Shown: positions 8,843 to 17,787, counted from the stretch's first letter. The stretch: 40,598 nt of DNA from an uncultured Dysgonomonas sp. (GCA_937995835.1 CALKIV010000047.1:1-40598); one strand, 5' to 3'. The notes: a model not told the origin generated them from the sequence alone. A program made the numbers and translations.

Positions 8843-9253
8843 ATGGCTAAGATATTTGAGTATAAGATGAAAGTCCGTGACTATGAATGTGATGCACAAG
8901 GAGTAGTTAACAATGCCAATTATCTGCATTACTTTGAGGCCACCCGTCATGAAATGATGGAGGGTTGTGGTTTAAGGCTGCGAGATCTCACAGAAGAAAA
9001 TATTATTCCTGTGGTTAGAAATGCAAATATTAGCTATAGAAGTTCTTTGCGTGGTTCTGAGGAGTTTATTAGCACCGTAAGAGTAGAGAGAGAAGGTTTG
9101 CGTTTCTTCTTTATACAAGAGATAACTCGCATCCCAGATAATACGCTTTGCGCAAAGGCTGAGATTGAAGTGGTCTGTTTGATCGATGGTAAAGTTAGTA
9201 AGCCAGATATGTTTGATAAGGCATTTGCTGATTACTTGACATGGAGAAAATAA
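8843..9253 (+). CDS. Acyl-CoA thioesterase, hotdog fold (YbgC/FadM type), copy 2
   Basis: The 136 residues are clearly paralogous to the preceding gene: KVRDYECDAQG-VNNANY is shared almost exactly, with the catalytic Asp at residue 17, as are SLRGS-(E/D)-FI and the DGKVSKPD-(M/I) stretch. The C-terminal ends also align. The tight spacing (5 nt) indicates co-transcription. Hotdog thioesterases act as homodimers or tetramers, so co-expressed paralogues could form a mixed complex; this is inference. Confidence 0.88.
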   Translation: MAKIFEYKMKVRDYECDAQGVVNNANYLHYFEATRHEMMEGCGLRLRDLTEENIIPVVRNANISYRSSLRGSEEFISTVRVEREGLRFFFIQEITRIPDNTLCAKAEIEVVCLIDGKVSKPDMFDKAFADYLTWRK

Positions 9254-9273
9254 GATAAATAAGAAAATAAAGA

Positions 9274-9978
9274 ATGACAAAGTTAACATTTTACGTAGTT
9301 CGTCATGGCAAGACATTGATGAACACATTAGATATGGTTCAGGGTTGGTGCGACTCTCCTCTAACAGATGAGGGAAAAAATGTAGCAATACATTTAGGGC
9401 ATGGACTGAAAGATATTCATTTCAGAGCAGCCTATTGCAGTACGCTTAGCCGTACACACGAAACAGCAGAACTTGTATTGAAAACCAAAGGGCAAGATGA
9501 TCTTCCTATCATGGCACACGATGGATTCAAAGAGGCTTGCTTTGGTAGTTTCGAAGGGGGACCAAACAAGACAATGTGGGGCAATGCGGCGCTCTTCCTT
9601 CAATTTGTTTCGTTAGAAGAAATGAACGAAGCTGTATTTTCCAAAAAGATCAGTCAGAAACAAGTGTTAGATACCATCAATAAATTGGATACTATGGGGC
9701 TGGCAGAAGACTATGAGACTTTAAGAAAGCGTACCCAGTCGGCTCTGAAAGAAGTGGCCGAAGAAGAAGCAAAGAAAGGGGAGGCAAATATTTTGGTCAT
9801 TGCACACGGAATGAGTATTTTGGGGATGCTGGGCAGTCTTGGAGGTTATGAATTATTGAAAAAACCATTAGACAATGCCTCAGTAAGTAAAGTTATTTAC
9901 CAAAATGGAAAGTTCACAATAGAGTCTATGGGAGATATGAGTTATGTGGAAAAAGGGAAAGTGGAGGTTTCGAAATGA
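9274..9978 (+). CDS. Histidine phosphatase family protein (phosphoglycerate mutase-like), copy 1
   Basis: The protein has 234 residues. The RHG motif with the phosphorylated histidine is VVRHGKT near residue 11, followed by QGWCDSPLTDEG. The second Arg lies in CSTLSRTHETAE, the acid residue in FKEACFGSFEGG, and the second His in VIAHGMSILGML. This is the broad-specificity branch of the histidine phosphatase superfamily, probably acting on small phosphate esters; the insertion around residues 95-150 is long, unlike cofactor-dependent mutases. It overlaps the next, paralogous gene by 4 nt. Confidence 0.88.
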   Translation: MTKLTFYVVRHGKTLMNTLDMVQGWCDSPLTDEGKNVAIHLGHGLKDIHFRAAYCSTLSRTHETAELVLKTKGQDDLPIMAHDGFKEACFGSFEGGPNKTMWGNAALFLQFVSLEEMNEAVFSKKISQKQVLDTINKLDTMGLAEDYETLRKRTQSALKEVAEEEAKKGEANILVIAHGMSILGMLGSLGGYELLKKPLDNASVSKVIYQNGKFTIESMGDMSYVEKGKVEVSK

Positions 9979-10670
9979 GTAAACTGACGATATATGTTGC
10001 TCGTCATGGACGAACGATAATGAACACCTTACTACGCTCGCAAGGCTGGTGTGACTCGCCATTGACACCCCAAGGAGTAGAAGTGGCTGAGTTTTTGGGT
10101 AAAGGCTTGAGAGGTATTGACTTTCAAACAGTTTATTGCAGTACGCTTAATCGTACACGCCAAACAGCTGAAATCATTTTAAAAGCTAAAGGTGAAGAAG
10201 ATATTCCAATTATAGCGAAAGCGAATTTCAAAGAAGGCCTTCTTGGTGGATATGAATCTCATGACGAAAAAGAGTTCTGGACGCATATTGCTTTATTCTT
10301 GCAATATGTTGATCCCAACGATATTGATAGAGACTTAGCCAATGGCAAACTGAAATATGGAGATATCAACGATGCGATAGCCAAAATAGACCCTTGGCAG
10401 ATTGCAGAAGATTGGGCTACCATAGAAAAAAGAACGCAACAAGCCCTCCGAGAGGTGGCTAAGGAAGAGCTAGCCAAAGGTTCGAAGAATGTACTTATTG
10501 TGAGCCATGCCATGGCTATTGCTGCCATGTTGCTTAGTCTAGGTGGCGATAAGCTTATTAAAGGAGGACTTAGCAATGCTTCCGTGTGTAAAGTTGTCTA
10601 CGATGGTGAGAACTTCACAGTAGAATCGATGGGAGATATGAGTTATGTAGAACGAGGGAAAACCCTTTAA
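9975..10670 (+). CDS. Histidine phosphatase family protein, copy 2
   Basis: The 231 residues are paralogous to the preceding gene over their full length: RHGRTIMNTL, QGWCDSPLTPQG, YCSTLNRTRQTAEIIL, LIVSHAMAIAAML and the shared C-terminus ESMGDMSYVE. It starts inside the stop of copy 1 (ATGA), so the pair is translationally coupled. The second catalytic His is kept, but the following Gly is Ala (SHAM instead of AHGM), and the acid-loop residue sits in FKEGLLGGYES. It is the last gene before a strong terminator. Confidence 0.88.
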   Translation: MSKLTIYVARHGRTIMNTLLRSQGWCDSPLTPQGVEVAEFLGKGLRGIDFQTVYCSTLNRTRQTAEIILKAKGEEDIPIIAKANFKEGLLGGYESHDEKEFWTHIALFLQYVDPNDIDRDLANGKLKYGDINDAIAKIDPWQIAEDWATIEKRTQQALREVAKEELAKGSKNVLIVSHAMAIAAMLLSLGGDKLIKGGLSNASVCKVVYDGENFTVESMGDMSYVERGKTL

Positions 10671-10680
10671 CGATAACTCT

Positions 10681-10747
10681 TCTATTATACGAAAAACAAA
10701 AAAGTCGGGAGCATAGCTCTCGACTTTTTTGTTTTTCGTATAATAGA
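10681..10747. terminator. Very long bidirectional intrinsic terminator (32-bp stem)
   Basis: Arms 10681-10712 and 10716-10747 are complementary over 32 positions with only one G-T wobble, around a 3-nt ATA loop. The core is AGTCGGGAGC / GCTCTCGACT, flanked by A6/T6 and A5/T5 tracts, so a terminator with a T tract exists on both strands. It lies between convergent histidine phosphatase copy 2 and serS. The stem is far longer than function requires. Confidence 0.92.
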
Positions 10748-10755
10748 AACTTTTA

Positions 10756-12027
10756 TTAGTCTATCATTTCGAACCCTGTATAAGGAACCAAAGCCTTAGG
10801 TATTCTGATTCCCTCAGGTGTTTGATTGTTCTCTAAGAGTGCGGCAACGATACGAGGCAAGGCGAGAGCACTACCATTTAGGGTATGTACCAATTGCATT
10901 TTTTTGTTTTCGTCTCTGTATCTGCATTTCAAGCGATTGGCCTGATAGTTTTCGAAATTTGACACCGAGCTAACTTCCAGCCAGCGTTCTTGTGCTGCAG
11001 AAAATACCTCGAAGTCGTAAGTCAATGCAGAGGTGAATCCCATATCACCGGCACATAGGCGAAGAATACGCCAAGGCAATTCAAGAGTATCAACAAGAGA
11101 CTGCACATAGTTTACCATTTCTTCAAGAGATTGGTATGAATGCTCTGGTTTATCTATTCTAACGATTTCCACTTTGTCGAATTGGTGCAATCTGTTTAGT
11201 CCACGCACATCTTTTCCATACGAACCAGCCTCACGTCGGAAACATGCCGAATAAGCAGTCATTTTGATTGGGAAATCTTCTTCGTTGAGGATCGTATCTC
11301 TATAAATGTTGGTCACAGGTACTTCTGCGGTAGGAATCAAATACAAGTTATCTGCCGTAGCATGATACATTTGTCCTTCTTTGTCAGGTAGTTGTCCTGT
11401 TCCGTAACCGGAATCTTCATTCACCATATATGGAGGTTGCACTTCCAGGTATCCAGCATCACGGGCTTTGTCTAAGAAGAAGTTGATCAAAGCTCTTTGT
11501 AGTCTAGCCCCTTTGCCTTTATAGACAGGGAAACCAGCACCGGTTAGTTTTACACCTAATTCGAAATCGATCAAGTCATATTTTTTACACAAGTCCCAGT
11601 GAGGAACAGCATCTTTATGAAGAGTTGGCTTTTGACCACCATTTTTCACTTCCAAATTGTCTTCAGCAGTTCTTCCTTCAGGCACGATGTCATTAGGAAG
11701 GTTAGGAATGAGCCACAATAGCTCTTGGATCTCTTTTTCTGCACTTCTAAGAGTTTCCTCCAGTTCTTTGTTGCCCTCTTTCAATCCCGATACTTTCGAT
11801 TTTGCCGACTCTGCTTCTTCCTTTTTACCATCTTTCATGAATCCTCCTATTTGTTTCGAAATAGAATTAACTTCCGAAAGATTGGCGTCAAGGCTAGATT
11901 GAGTTTCTTTTCTTGTTGCATCCAATGATATAATCTTGGCTACAATCTCTTTACCATCAAAACCTCTTTTAGCAAGCTTCCTTAATACTTCATCCGTATT
12001 CTCGCTAATTTTTTTTAGAGTCAGCAT
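10756..12027 (-). CDS. serS: Seryl-tRNA synthetase
   Basis: The 423 residues are typical of SerRS. The N-terminal half begins MLTLKKISENTDEVLRKLAKRGFDG and forms the long antiparallel coiled coil (about 30-105) that contacts the tRNA. Class II motifs are visible: motif 2 FRREAGSYGKDVRGLNRLHQF and motif 3 near NGSALALPRIVAALLENNQ, plus the serine pocket TAEVPVTN. The enzyme charges tRNA-Ser and tRNA-Sec with serine in the cytoplasm. It is transcribed from its own promoter just downstream of the histidine kinase gene. Confidence 0.97.
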   Translation of the reverse strand: MLTLKKISENTDEVLRKLAKRGFDGKEIVAKIISLDATRKETQSSLDANLSEVNSISKQIGGFMKDGKKEEAESAKSKVSGLKEGNKELEETLRSAEKEIQELLWLIPNLPNDIVPEGRTAEDNLEVKNGGQKPTLHKDAVPHWDLCKKYDLIDFELGVKLTGAGFPVYKGKGARLQRALINFFLDKARDAGYLEVQPPYMVNEDSGYGTGQLPDKEGQMYHATADNLYLIPTAEVPVTNIYRDTILNEEDFPIKMTAYSACFRREAGSYGKDVRGLNRLHQFDKVEIVRIDKPEHSYQSLEEMVNYVQSLVDTLELPWRILRLCAGDMGFTSALTYDFEVFSAAQERWLEVSSVSNFENYQANRLKCRYRDENKKMQLVHTLNGSALALPRIVAALLENNQTPEGIRIPKALVPYTGFEMID

Positions 12028-12072
12028 TCTTTTTTTAAGTTTAGGATTTTACAATTTTCTCTTTTCAATCAA

Positions 12073-12080
12073 CAAAGGTA
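12073..12080 (-). promoter_or_regulatory. Candidate -7 element for serS
   Basis: Read on the minus strand this is TACCTTTG, a full match to TAnnTTTG, which would give a serS 5' UTR of about 40 nt. No clear -33 element is seen. Confidence 0.45.
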
Positions 12081-12129
12081 TAAAATTATGTTTGTATTCG
12101 TAATTAGAGCGTCTTGCTTTTGTCTCAAA

Positions 12130-13860
12130 TTAATATTTAGGAAGTTTAAATAGAAATTCTAAGCCACCACTTGCATGCTTCTTCACCTGAATATCTCCTT
12201 TGTGCAACAAAATAACATTTTTGACGATAGATAGTCCTAAGCCAGAGCCTCCACTATTTCTGTCTCTACCCTGATCGATGCGATAGAAGCGTTCGAAAAG
12301 TCGCCCTAGGTGTTTGTCTTCTACCCCTATTCCTGTGTCGTAATAAGAAAAGTAGTGGAAGCGGTCGTCCTCAGTATAATTGTCTAGATGTATTTCAATC
12401 CCTTTTCCGGCATAGTTTAGAGAATTCTGTACCAAATTTTGAATAGCAGAAAGTAATAGGTTATAATTCCCTTTCACCGAAACAGTGTTTGGAATTGTAC
12501 TTGTTATTTTTGTTCCATTTTCAGCTAATCGCTCATTCATGTTTACACGTACATTGTCGACCAATTGAGCCATCTGAACTTTTTCGAAAGAATATGAACT
12601 ATTTTGTTCCTCAATCTTGCTAAGCAGGCTCACATCTTCTACCAAATTTGATAGTCTGATAGACTGTAAGAAGGCTTTGTCGATGAAGTAATGCGTCTTT
12701 TCGGAAGTCAGAGCTTTGTCGTTCAGTGTTTCCAAATAGCCTCTAAGTGCAGCAATGGGAGTTCTTAACTCATGTGCAATGTTACTTGTCATCTCCTGCT
12801 TCAAGATCCTAGTTTTCTCCGTTTGGCTTATATCTTTAATATTTAGCTCAAAACTTTGATCATCGAAAACAATAGACTTGATAAAAAATATTTTACCGTT
12901 TTTGGCTACCTGTATCGAGAAGTTATTCTTTTCCCGATTTTTATCTTTTATAAAAGCAGTGATTTCTTTGAAAATATCATCCTGAAAGATGCTTTCCACA
13001 TTGATGGTTGGATTGCTTGCCAAGAGATTTGCAAATTGGATGAAATGAGTATTGGCATAGATCTTTTTGAAGTTGCTATTGTAGAAAGCCAGTCCCTCCA
13101 CTGAATATTGAAAATGTTGTCTAAGTTTCTCCCGTTCAGCTTCTATGGATTGTTGTCCTTTGTCTTTTTGATCTAATATATGGACGAGCTCTTTGCTGAT
13201 ATCGCCCAACTCATCATCTGAAAATTCGATGTCACTCGGGAGCTTTTCATGATTCTTTACCCTTTGTGTAAGGCGCTTTAAATTCAAAATGGAGTTGTTG
13301 AATTTAGAAACAGTCAGATAGATAAACACAAGGGCAATAAGAAATAGAATCAGCGTGGTGTATATGATGTGATTATCTCCTTGTAGCATACTTTTGGTAT
13401 ATGTGTTGTAGGGTAAAGCAACCCTTACAAAATAGTTGCTAAAGTGTTTAGCATAATACATATACTCTTGCTGAGTAGTCTCTGATACTCGGATGTTTGT
13501 TCCATAGTCTTGATAAAGTGCACCCTTGATCTCTATACGGTCAAGGTGACTTTGCAAAGATTTATAGTCAGCCACATCTTTGTCGAAAACGACCTTACCA
13601 TCATTGTTGATAATAGTAACTCGCAAGCCTTCCGACATAGAAGAAACGACAGGTCGTACCTTCTCTAGCGAGTCCTTCGAAATGTTGTTTTGTTCTATAT
13701 AGTTGTGGATAAGATTAAGATAACCATCTAGTCTCGATTTCAAGACCTCTGTTTTGTACTCTTTGTTGTGCTGATATTCCATAACAACCAATGCAACAGC
13801 AAAAAGCAGGAAGATGACAATGAACGAACTCAGCAGTTTGTTTTTGAAATTCAGTCTCAT
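12130..13860 (-). CDS. phoR: PhoR-type sensor histidine kinase
   Basis: The protein has 576 residues. A first membrane helix lies at about 8-25, a periplasmic domain of about 130 residues follows, and a second helix lies at about 163-183. HAMP-like and PAS-like segments (SVEGLAFYNSNFKKIYANTHF) come next. The HisKA box SNIAHELRTPIAALRGY has the phospho-acceptor His363, and the HATPase domain shows the N box (NLVQNSLNYA), G1 (DTGIGV) and G2 (GGSGLGLSIVKN). It lies 27 nt after the response regulator gene and ends the phosphate regulon, so phosphate-starvation signalling is the natural assignment; the gene symbol rests on context. Confidence 0.9.
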   Translation of the reverse strand: MRLNFKNKLLSSFIVIFLLFAVALVVMEYQHNKEYKTEVLKSRLDGYLNLIHNYIEQNNISKDSLEKVRPVVSSMSEGLRVTIINNDGKVVFDKDVADYKSLQSHLDRIEIKGALYQDYGTNIRVSETTQQEYMYYAKHFSNYFVRVALPYNTYTKSMLQGDNHIIYTTLILFLIALVFIYLTVSKFNNSILNLKRLTQRVKNHEKLPSDIEFSDDELGDISKELVHILDQKDKGQQSIEAEREKLRQHFQYSVEGLAFYNSNFKKIYANTHFIQFANLLASNPTINVESIFQDDIFKEITAFIKDKNREKNNFSIQVAKNGKIFFIKSIVFDDQSFELNIKDISQTEKTRILKQEMTSNIAHELRTPIAALRGYLETLNDKALTSEKTHYFIDKAFLQSIRLSNLVEDVSLLSKIEEQNSSYSFEKVQMAQLVDNVRVNMNERLAENGTKITSTIPNTVSVKGNYNLLLSAIQNLVQNSLNYAGKGIEIHLDNYTEDDRFHYFSYYDTGIGVEDKHLGRLFERFYRIDQGRDRNSGGSGLGLSIVKNVILLHKGDIQVKKHASGGLEFLFKLPKY

Positions 13861-13887
13861 TTTATGTTTTGTTTTATAAATAAGTAA

Positions 13888-14577
13888 TCAGTCCAGAGAG
13901 AACACATATCCATGTCCACTTCTGTTAGAGATGGCATTTCCATATTTGCCAATCTTCTTTCTCAAGCGTGTGATGTGTACATCCACAGTGCGTTCAAGTA
14001 CCACTCCATCATCTTTCCAAGCTTTTTCTAAGATGTCGGATCTGGAAAAAACCCGATCTTCATTTTCGAGCAAAAGAAGCAAAATATTGTATTCCGTTTT
14101 GGTCAGATTGATTTCTTCACCGTCCACATGCACAGTCTTAGATACTAGGTCTATTTTTAATCCCTCTTTGATCAATTGATCGTGTTCGGTTTCTGATTTT
14201 TGATCAGTACGGCGCAAGATGCTCTTGACACGAGCAATCACCTCCTTGATGGAGAAGGGTTTGGAAATATAATCATCAGCACCAATGGAGAAGCCTGTAA
14301 GCATGTCGTTTTCTGTGTCCTTGGCTGTTAAGAATATGATTGGTATATTGTTTTCAGCTTTGCGTAAGTGGTCGGCAAACTTGAATCCTGACATGCCTCC
14401 CATCATAACATCCAAAAGAATGAGGCTGTGTTTCTCCGACAAGAGTGTCAAGGCCTGCTCAGCTGATTCGGCAGAATCAACGATATAGCCTTCACTTTCG
14501 AGGTTGAATTGAAGAATCTCGCGGATATCATCTTCATCATCCACCACCAAAAGGTGTATTTTATTCTTTGTTTCCAT
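13888..14577 (-). CDS. phoB: PhoB-type response regulator (OmpR family)
   Basis: The protein has 229 residues from the chosen start. The receiver domain contains the acidic pair in VVDDEDD, the phospho-acceptor Asp56 in LILLDVMMG and the conserved Lys in FLTAKD. The C-terminal winged helix is seen in LTKTEYNILLLLLENEDRVF and the recognition helix segment VDVHITRLRKKIGK. An in-frame ATG at 14673 adds 32 residues unlike any receiver N-terminus, so METKNKIHLLVVDDED is preferred. This start overlaps the end of phoU by 17 nt. It presumably activates the pst genes. Confidence 0.9.
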   Translation of the reverse strand: METKNKIHLLVVDDEDDIREILQFNLESEGYIVDSAESAEQALTLLSEKHSLILLDVMMGGMSGFKFADHLRKAENNIPIIFLTAKDTENDMLTGFSIGADDYISKPFSIKEVIARVKSILRRTDQKSETEHDQLIKEGLKIDLVSKTVHVDGEEINLTKTEYNILLLLLENEDRVFSRSDILEKAWKDDGVVLERTVDVHITRLRKKIGKYGNAISNRSGHGYVFSLD

Positions 14578-15244
14578 GTCTAATGTCCTTCCCTTCTGCA
14601 AGATATATTGCCGCCTCAGCAATATTGGTGGCACTGTCTCCAACACGCTCGATGTTGTGGGCAATGGATTCAATGTTGATAAGCGTCTTTATGTCATTCG
14701 CAGAATTTTCTTTGTTACTGTATATCTCTTGTAAAGATAGCTTTATTTGATGAAAGAGTTCATCTACCTTATCATCAAAGTTGATGACTTTGTAGGCTGT
14801 TGCAGCATCCTGGTTGGAGAATGAAAGAATAGCATCACGGAGCATTTCGTGTGCGTAAGTCAACATTTTACCCATCTTGTTGCGCAGTCCGTGCAATTTG
14901 TTGTCCGAAAGGTCGGTTTCTTTCACATATTGCGTAACATTCAACAACATGTCTCCAACTCTTTCCAGATTTGTTGCTATCTCTAGATAGGCAATAATCA
15001 TTCGCAATTCGGCAGCAATAGGGTTGAATTGAAAGATAGAAAAAACAACTTCTTCTCTGATTTTGATTTCCAATCTATCGATGATCATCTCATTGGTCTT
15101 TACATCATCGTACAGACTTTCAGCAAGGGTGTAGTCTTGCATGATCTTATTCACCAGTTGAATTTGAGTCAGAGCTGTTTTTGAAATAAGCTCAAACTCA
15201 TTCAAGAGAATACCCAATTGTTTCGATTTTATATTTGTTGTCAT
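14561..15244 (-). CDS. phoU: Phosphate transport system regulator PhoU
   Basis: The 227 residues form the typical PhoU tandem of three-helix bundles. The metal-binding E/D-rich motifs are visible as ATNLERVGDMLLNV (about residue 91-104) and SIAHNIERVGDSATNIAE near the C-terminus. PhoU connects Pst transport to the PhoR kinase and dampens Pho signalling when phosphate is plentiful. It sits between pstB and phoB with 38 nt upstream and an overlap downstream, which supports one operon. Confidence 0.95.
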   Translation of the reverse strand: MTTNIKSKQLGILLNEFELISKTALTQIQLVNKIMQDYTLAESLYDDVKTNEMIIDRLEIKIREEVVFSIFQFNPIAAELRMIIAYLEIATNLERVGDMLLNVTQYVKETDLSDNKLHGLRNKMGKMLTYAHEMLRDAILSFSNQDAATAYKVINFDDKVDELFHQIKLSLQEIYSNKENSANDIKTLINIESIAHNIERVGDSATNIAEAAIYLAEGKDIRHGNKE

Positions 15245-15282
15245 TTTTATATTTTATTTATTGTGAAGTATAACATCCTGTT

Positions 15283-16062
15283 TTAGCTGAAAACGCCTGT
15301 TAGATAATCCTCTGTACGTTTATGTTTAGGTTTGGTAAACATTTGTTTTGTTGTGCCAAATTCTACCAGTTCGCCAAGATACATAAACATCGAGTTGTCA
15401 GATAATCTAGCAGCTTGTGCCATATTGTGAGTCACGATGATGATGGTATAGTTCTCTTTCAGTTCAAAAATCAATTCCTCTATTCTGTTTGTTGAAATAG
15501 GGTCGAGTGCCGACGTCGGTTCATCCATCAATAGCACTTCGGGTTTTAGAGCCAAAGCACGGGCAATGCAAAGACGTTGTTGTTGTCCTCCTGAAAGGAA
15601 CGAGCCTTTTTTATTCATGGAGTCTTTCACCTCTTCCCATAGGGCAACGCTTTTGAGACTGTTTTCCACAATCTCATCTTTCTCTGTCTTAGATAGTTTT
15701 ACATTGTTGAGTGTATAGCCAGCCAATACATTGTCATAAATGCTCATCGTAGGAAAAGGATTTGGACGTTGAAATACCATTCCGGCCATGCGTCTAACCT
15801 TCATGGGATTCATGTCAAAAATGTTTTCCCCCTTCAGAAGAATTTCTCCTTCTGTTTTAATATTTGGGTAGAGTTCGTGCATACGATTGATGGCACGTAG
15901 TAATGTACTTTTGCCACAGCCCGAAGGCCCCATGATGGCAGTTACAGTTTTTTCAAGAAGCTTGACATTTACATCTATTACAGATTTCTTGTCGGCAGAG
16001 TAAGACACTGATACGTCTTTAAGCTCTAAAATATAGTCGTTGTTTATTATTGAATTTTCCAT
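15283..16062 (-). CDS. pstB: Phosphate ABC transporter ATP-binding protein PstB
   Basis: The protein has 259 residues from the chosen start. Walker A is GPSGCGKST, the signature is LSGGQQQRLCIARAL, Walker B is EVLLMDEPTSALD, and the switch His is in IIVTHNMAQAAR. The VFQRPNPFPTMSIYDNV segment and the ending HKRTEDYLTGVFS are characteristic of PstB. A longer in-frame start at 16134 would place 24 unrelated residues inside pstA coding sequence; MENSIINNDY is more likely and still overlaps the pstA end by 16 nt. Confidence 0.96.
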   Translation of the reverse strand: MENSIINNDYILELKDVSVSYSADKKSVIDVNVKLLEKTVTAIMGPSGCGKSTLLRAINRMHELYPNIKTEGEILLKGENIFDMNPMKVRRMAGMVFQRPNPFPTMSIYDNVLAGYTLNNVKLSKTEKDEIVENSLKSVALWEEVKDSMNKKGSFLSGGQQQRLCIARALALKPEVLLMDEPTSALDPISTNRIEELIFELKENYTIIIVTHNMAQAARLSDNSMFMYLGELVEFGTTKQMFTKPKHKRTEDYLTGVFS

Positions 16063-16925
16063 TTTTTTGCGATTTTCTTTGCTGTTAAGTTCATACCTAG
16101 CACCAGTAATAGTAAGAGGAGAGAAGAAGACCAAACTAAGTCAGCCAGATTGGGGTCGTTGTAAAACTCCCAGATCAATAAGGATAGGGCACTTGTTGGT
16201 TCTGTTATGCTCCAGTTGATTGTTGTGGCTCCTAGTGCTGTTACCATCAGAGGAGCTGTTTCTCCCATCACACGAGAGACGGCGAGCAACGAGCCCGTGA
16301 AGAGTCCGCTGAAAGCCGATGGAAGCAGTATTCTTAGCACTACAGAGGTGTAGGAACACCCAAGAGCAAGACCTGCCTCCTTTAGTGAAGTTGGTAACAT
16401 TTTTAAACTTTCTTCCGTGGAGCGAATAATCATCGGTAACATCATAATGGCAAGGGCAATACTACCAGCCAAAGCTGAATAACCATGCATTGGGCGAACC
16501 ACCCACATATAAACCACGACTCCGATAACAATGGATGGAATACCTTGTAGAATGTCGCTGAGTGTTCTCACCACTTTTGCCATCTTGGCGTCTTGTTTCT
16601 CTGCAAGAAAGATTCCTGCCATAATGCCTAAGGGGAGAGCAAAAAGTGCCGCTAAGGCTATGATCAGCAGGGTACCCGTTATTCCATTGACAATACCACC
16701 GGGAATGACTTCTCCGTTGATGCGTGCCAACATGGCTTCTAGTGATGTGGGAGCAACTTCGGTGAATAGAGCTAAGTTAAATTGCTTATATCCTTTCTTA
16801 AAGAGTTCCCAGAGAATCAACACCAATGGTATGGTGGTGATGAAAGAGAATATGCAGACCAATGAAAAGAATACTCTACTCTTGCCAAGTCTATATGCTG
16901 ATGTAGAAAAATATCCTGTTTTCAT
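16047..16925 (-). CDS. pstA: Phosphate ABC transporter permease PstA
   Basis: The 292 residues contain about six membrane helices. Permease landmarks are the EAA-type loop EAGLALGCSYTSVVLRILLPSA, the DILQGIPSIVIGVV segment and the GETAPLMVTALGA motif typical of PstA. It pairs with PstC to form the inner-membrane channel. Its start overlaps the pstC stop (ATGA, 16922-16925), so the two subunits are translationally coupled for equal production. Confidence 0.95.
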   Translation of the reverse strand: MKTGYFSTSAYRLGKSRVFFSLVCIFSFITTIPLVLILWELFKKGYKQFNLALFTEVAPTSLEAMLARINGEVIPGGIVNGITGTLLIIALAALFALPLGIMAGIFLAEKQDAKMAKVVRTLSDILQGIPSIVIGVVVYMWVVRPMHGYSALAGSIALAIMMLPMIIRSTEESLKMLPTSLKEAGLALGCSYTSVVLRILLPSAFSGLFTGSLLAVSRVMGETAPLMVTALGATTINWSITEPTSALSLLIWEFYNDPNLADLVWSSSLLLLLLVLGMNLTAKKIAKKWKIQ

Positions 16926-17770
16926 TTGTTCAATATTTTAATGATATACTTAGCTATAAAATTGATCAGAGCTGTGATTAAGAATAGCAACAGACCGATA
17001 GCCATCAATGAGCTAAGTTTTAGCCCGGAAGCTTCTCCAAATTGATTGGCGATAATACTTGCCATTGTATTTCCTGTGTCACTAAGTGCCATTGGTATAT
17101 TCACCGTGTTCCCGATCAGCATCGTAACAGCCATGGTTTCTCCCAAGGCTCTTCCGAATGCCAAAATGTAGGCCGCAAAGATTCCGGAACCAGCCACAGG
17201 CAGATTAACATTGCGCACCACCTCATACTCCGTTGCTCCTAAGCTATAAGCCGCCTCCTTCAGGTCGTTTGGAACCATGGATATAAACTCCGAACTAAGT
17301 GACGAAGCATAAGGAATGATCATGATAGCCAAGATGATGGATGCGAGCAAAACTCCAAATCCCTGATCGTTTACCCCCATCTGAATCAAGAAAGGGCGTA
17401 CAGCATAGAACCCCCACAGTCCATAGACGATGGAAGGAATACCAGCCAAAAGGTCTATCACAGAGGATAAATAGAAGGAGATCTTTGAGTTTCTGAAATA
17501 TTCTCCATTAAACAGAGCAATGGAGAGTGAAAAAGGGATACAAAACAAAAGAGCCAGAATGGCTGTAAGCATTGTCCCTGTGATAAAGGACAATGCTCCA
17601 AACTTTTCATTTACTGAATCCCATTCGGCAGAACTTATAAAGTTCCATAATCCGAAGTGAGAGAGGGCACTCAAACTCTGGCTTGTCAGGGCATAGATGA
17701 ACCCTGCTGTGAGCAGTATAATACCACAAGCCGAAAGTAAAAGCAGACCTTTGAATATCTTATCTTTCAT
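16922..17770 (-). CDS. pstC: Phosphate ABC transporter permease PstC
   Basis: The protein has 282 residues from the start MKDKIFKGLLLLSACG. It has about six membrane helices, the DLLAGIPSIVYGLWGFY segment, the EAA loop KEAAYSLGATEYEVVRNVNLPVAGSG with GRALGETMAVTM. An upstream in-frame ATG at 17830 adds 20 polar residues in the pstS-pstC intergenic palindrome region and is rejected. It is coupled to pstA by a 4-nt overlap. Confidence 0.94.
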   Translation of the reverse strand: MKDKIFKGLLLLSACGIILLTAGFIYALTSQSLSALSHFGLWNFISSAEWDSVNEKFGALSFITGTMLTAILALLFCIPFSLSIALFNGEYFRNSKISFYLSSVIDLLAGIPSIVYGLWGFYAVRPFLIQMGVNDQGFGVLLASIILAIMIIPYASSLSSEFISMVPNDLKEAAYSLGATEYEVVRNVNLPVAGSGIFAAYILAFGRALGETMAVTMLIGNTVNIPMALSDTGNTMASIIANQFGEASGLKLSSLMAIGLLLFLITALINFIAKYIIKILNK

Positions 17771-17787
17771 GTAGCGATTTTTATTTA

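Noticed and set aside
8972..9388. 138-codon minus-strand open frame across thioesterase copy 2 and phosphatase copy 1
   Set aside because: It is antisense to two genes with intact catalytic motifs, and its translation resembles no protein family.
14578..14673. 32-residue N-terminal extension of the response regulator
   Set aside because: The extension is encoded inside phoU and does not resemble a receiver domain start. METKNKIHLLVVDDED is canonical.
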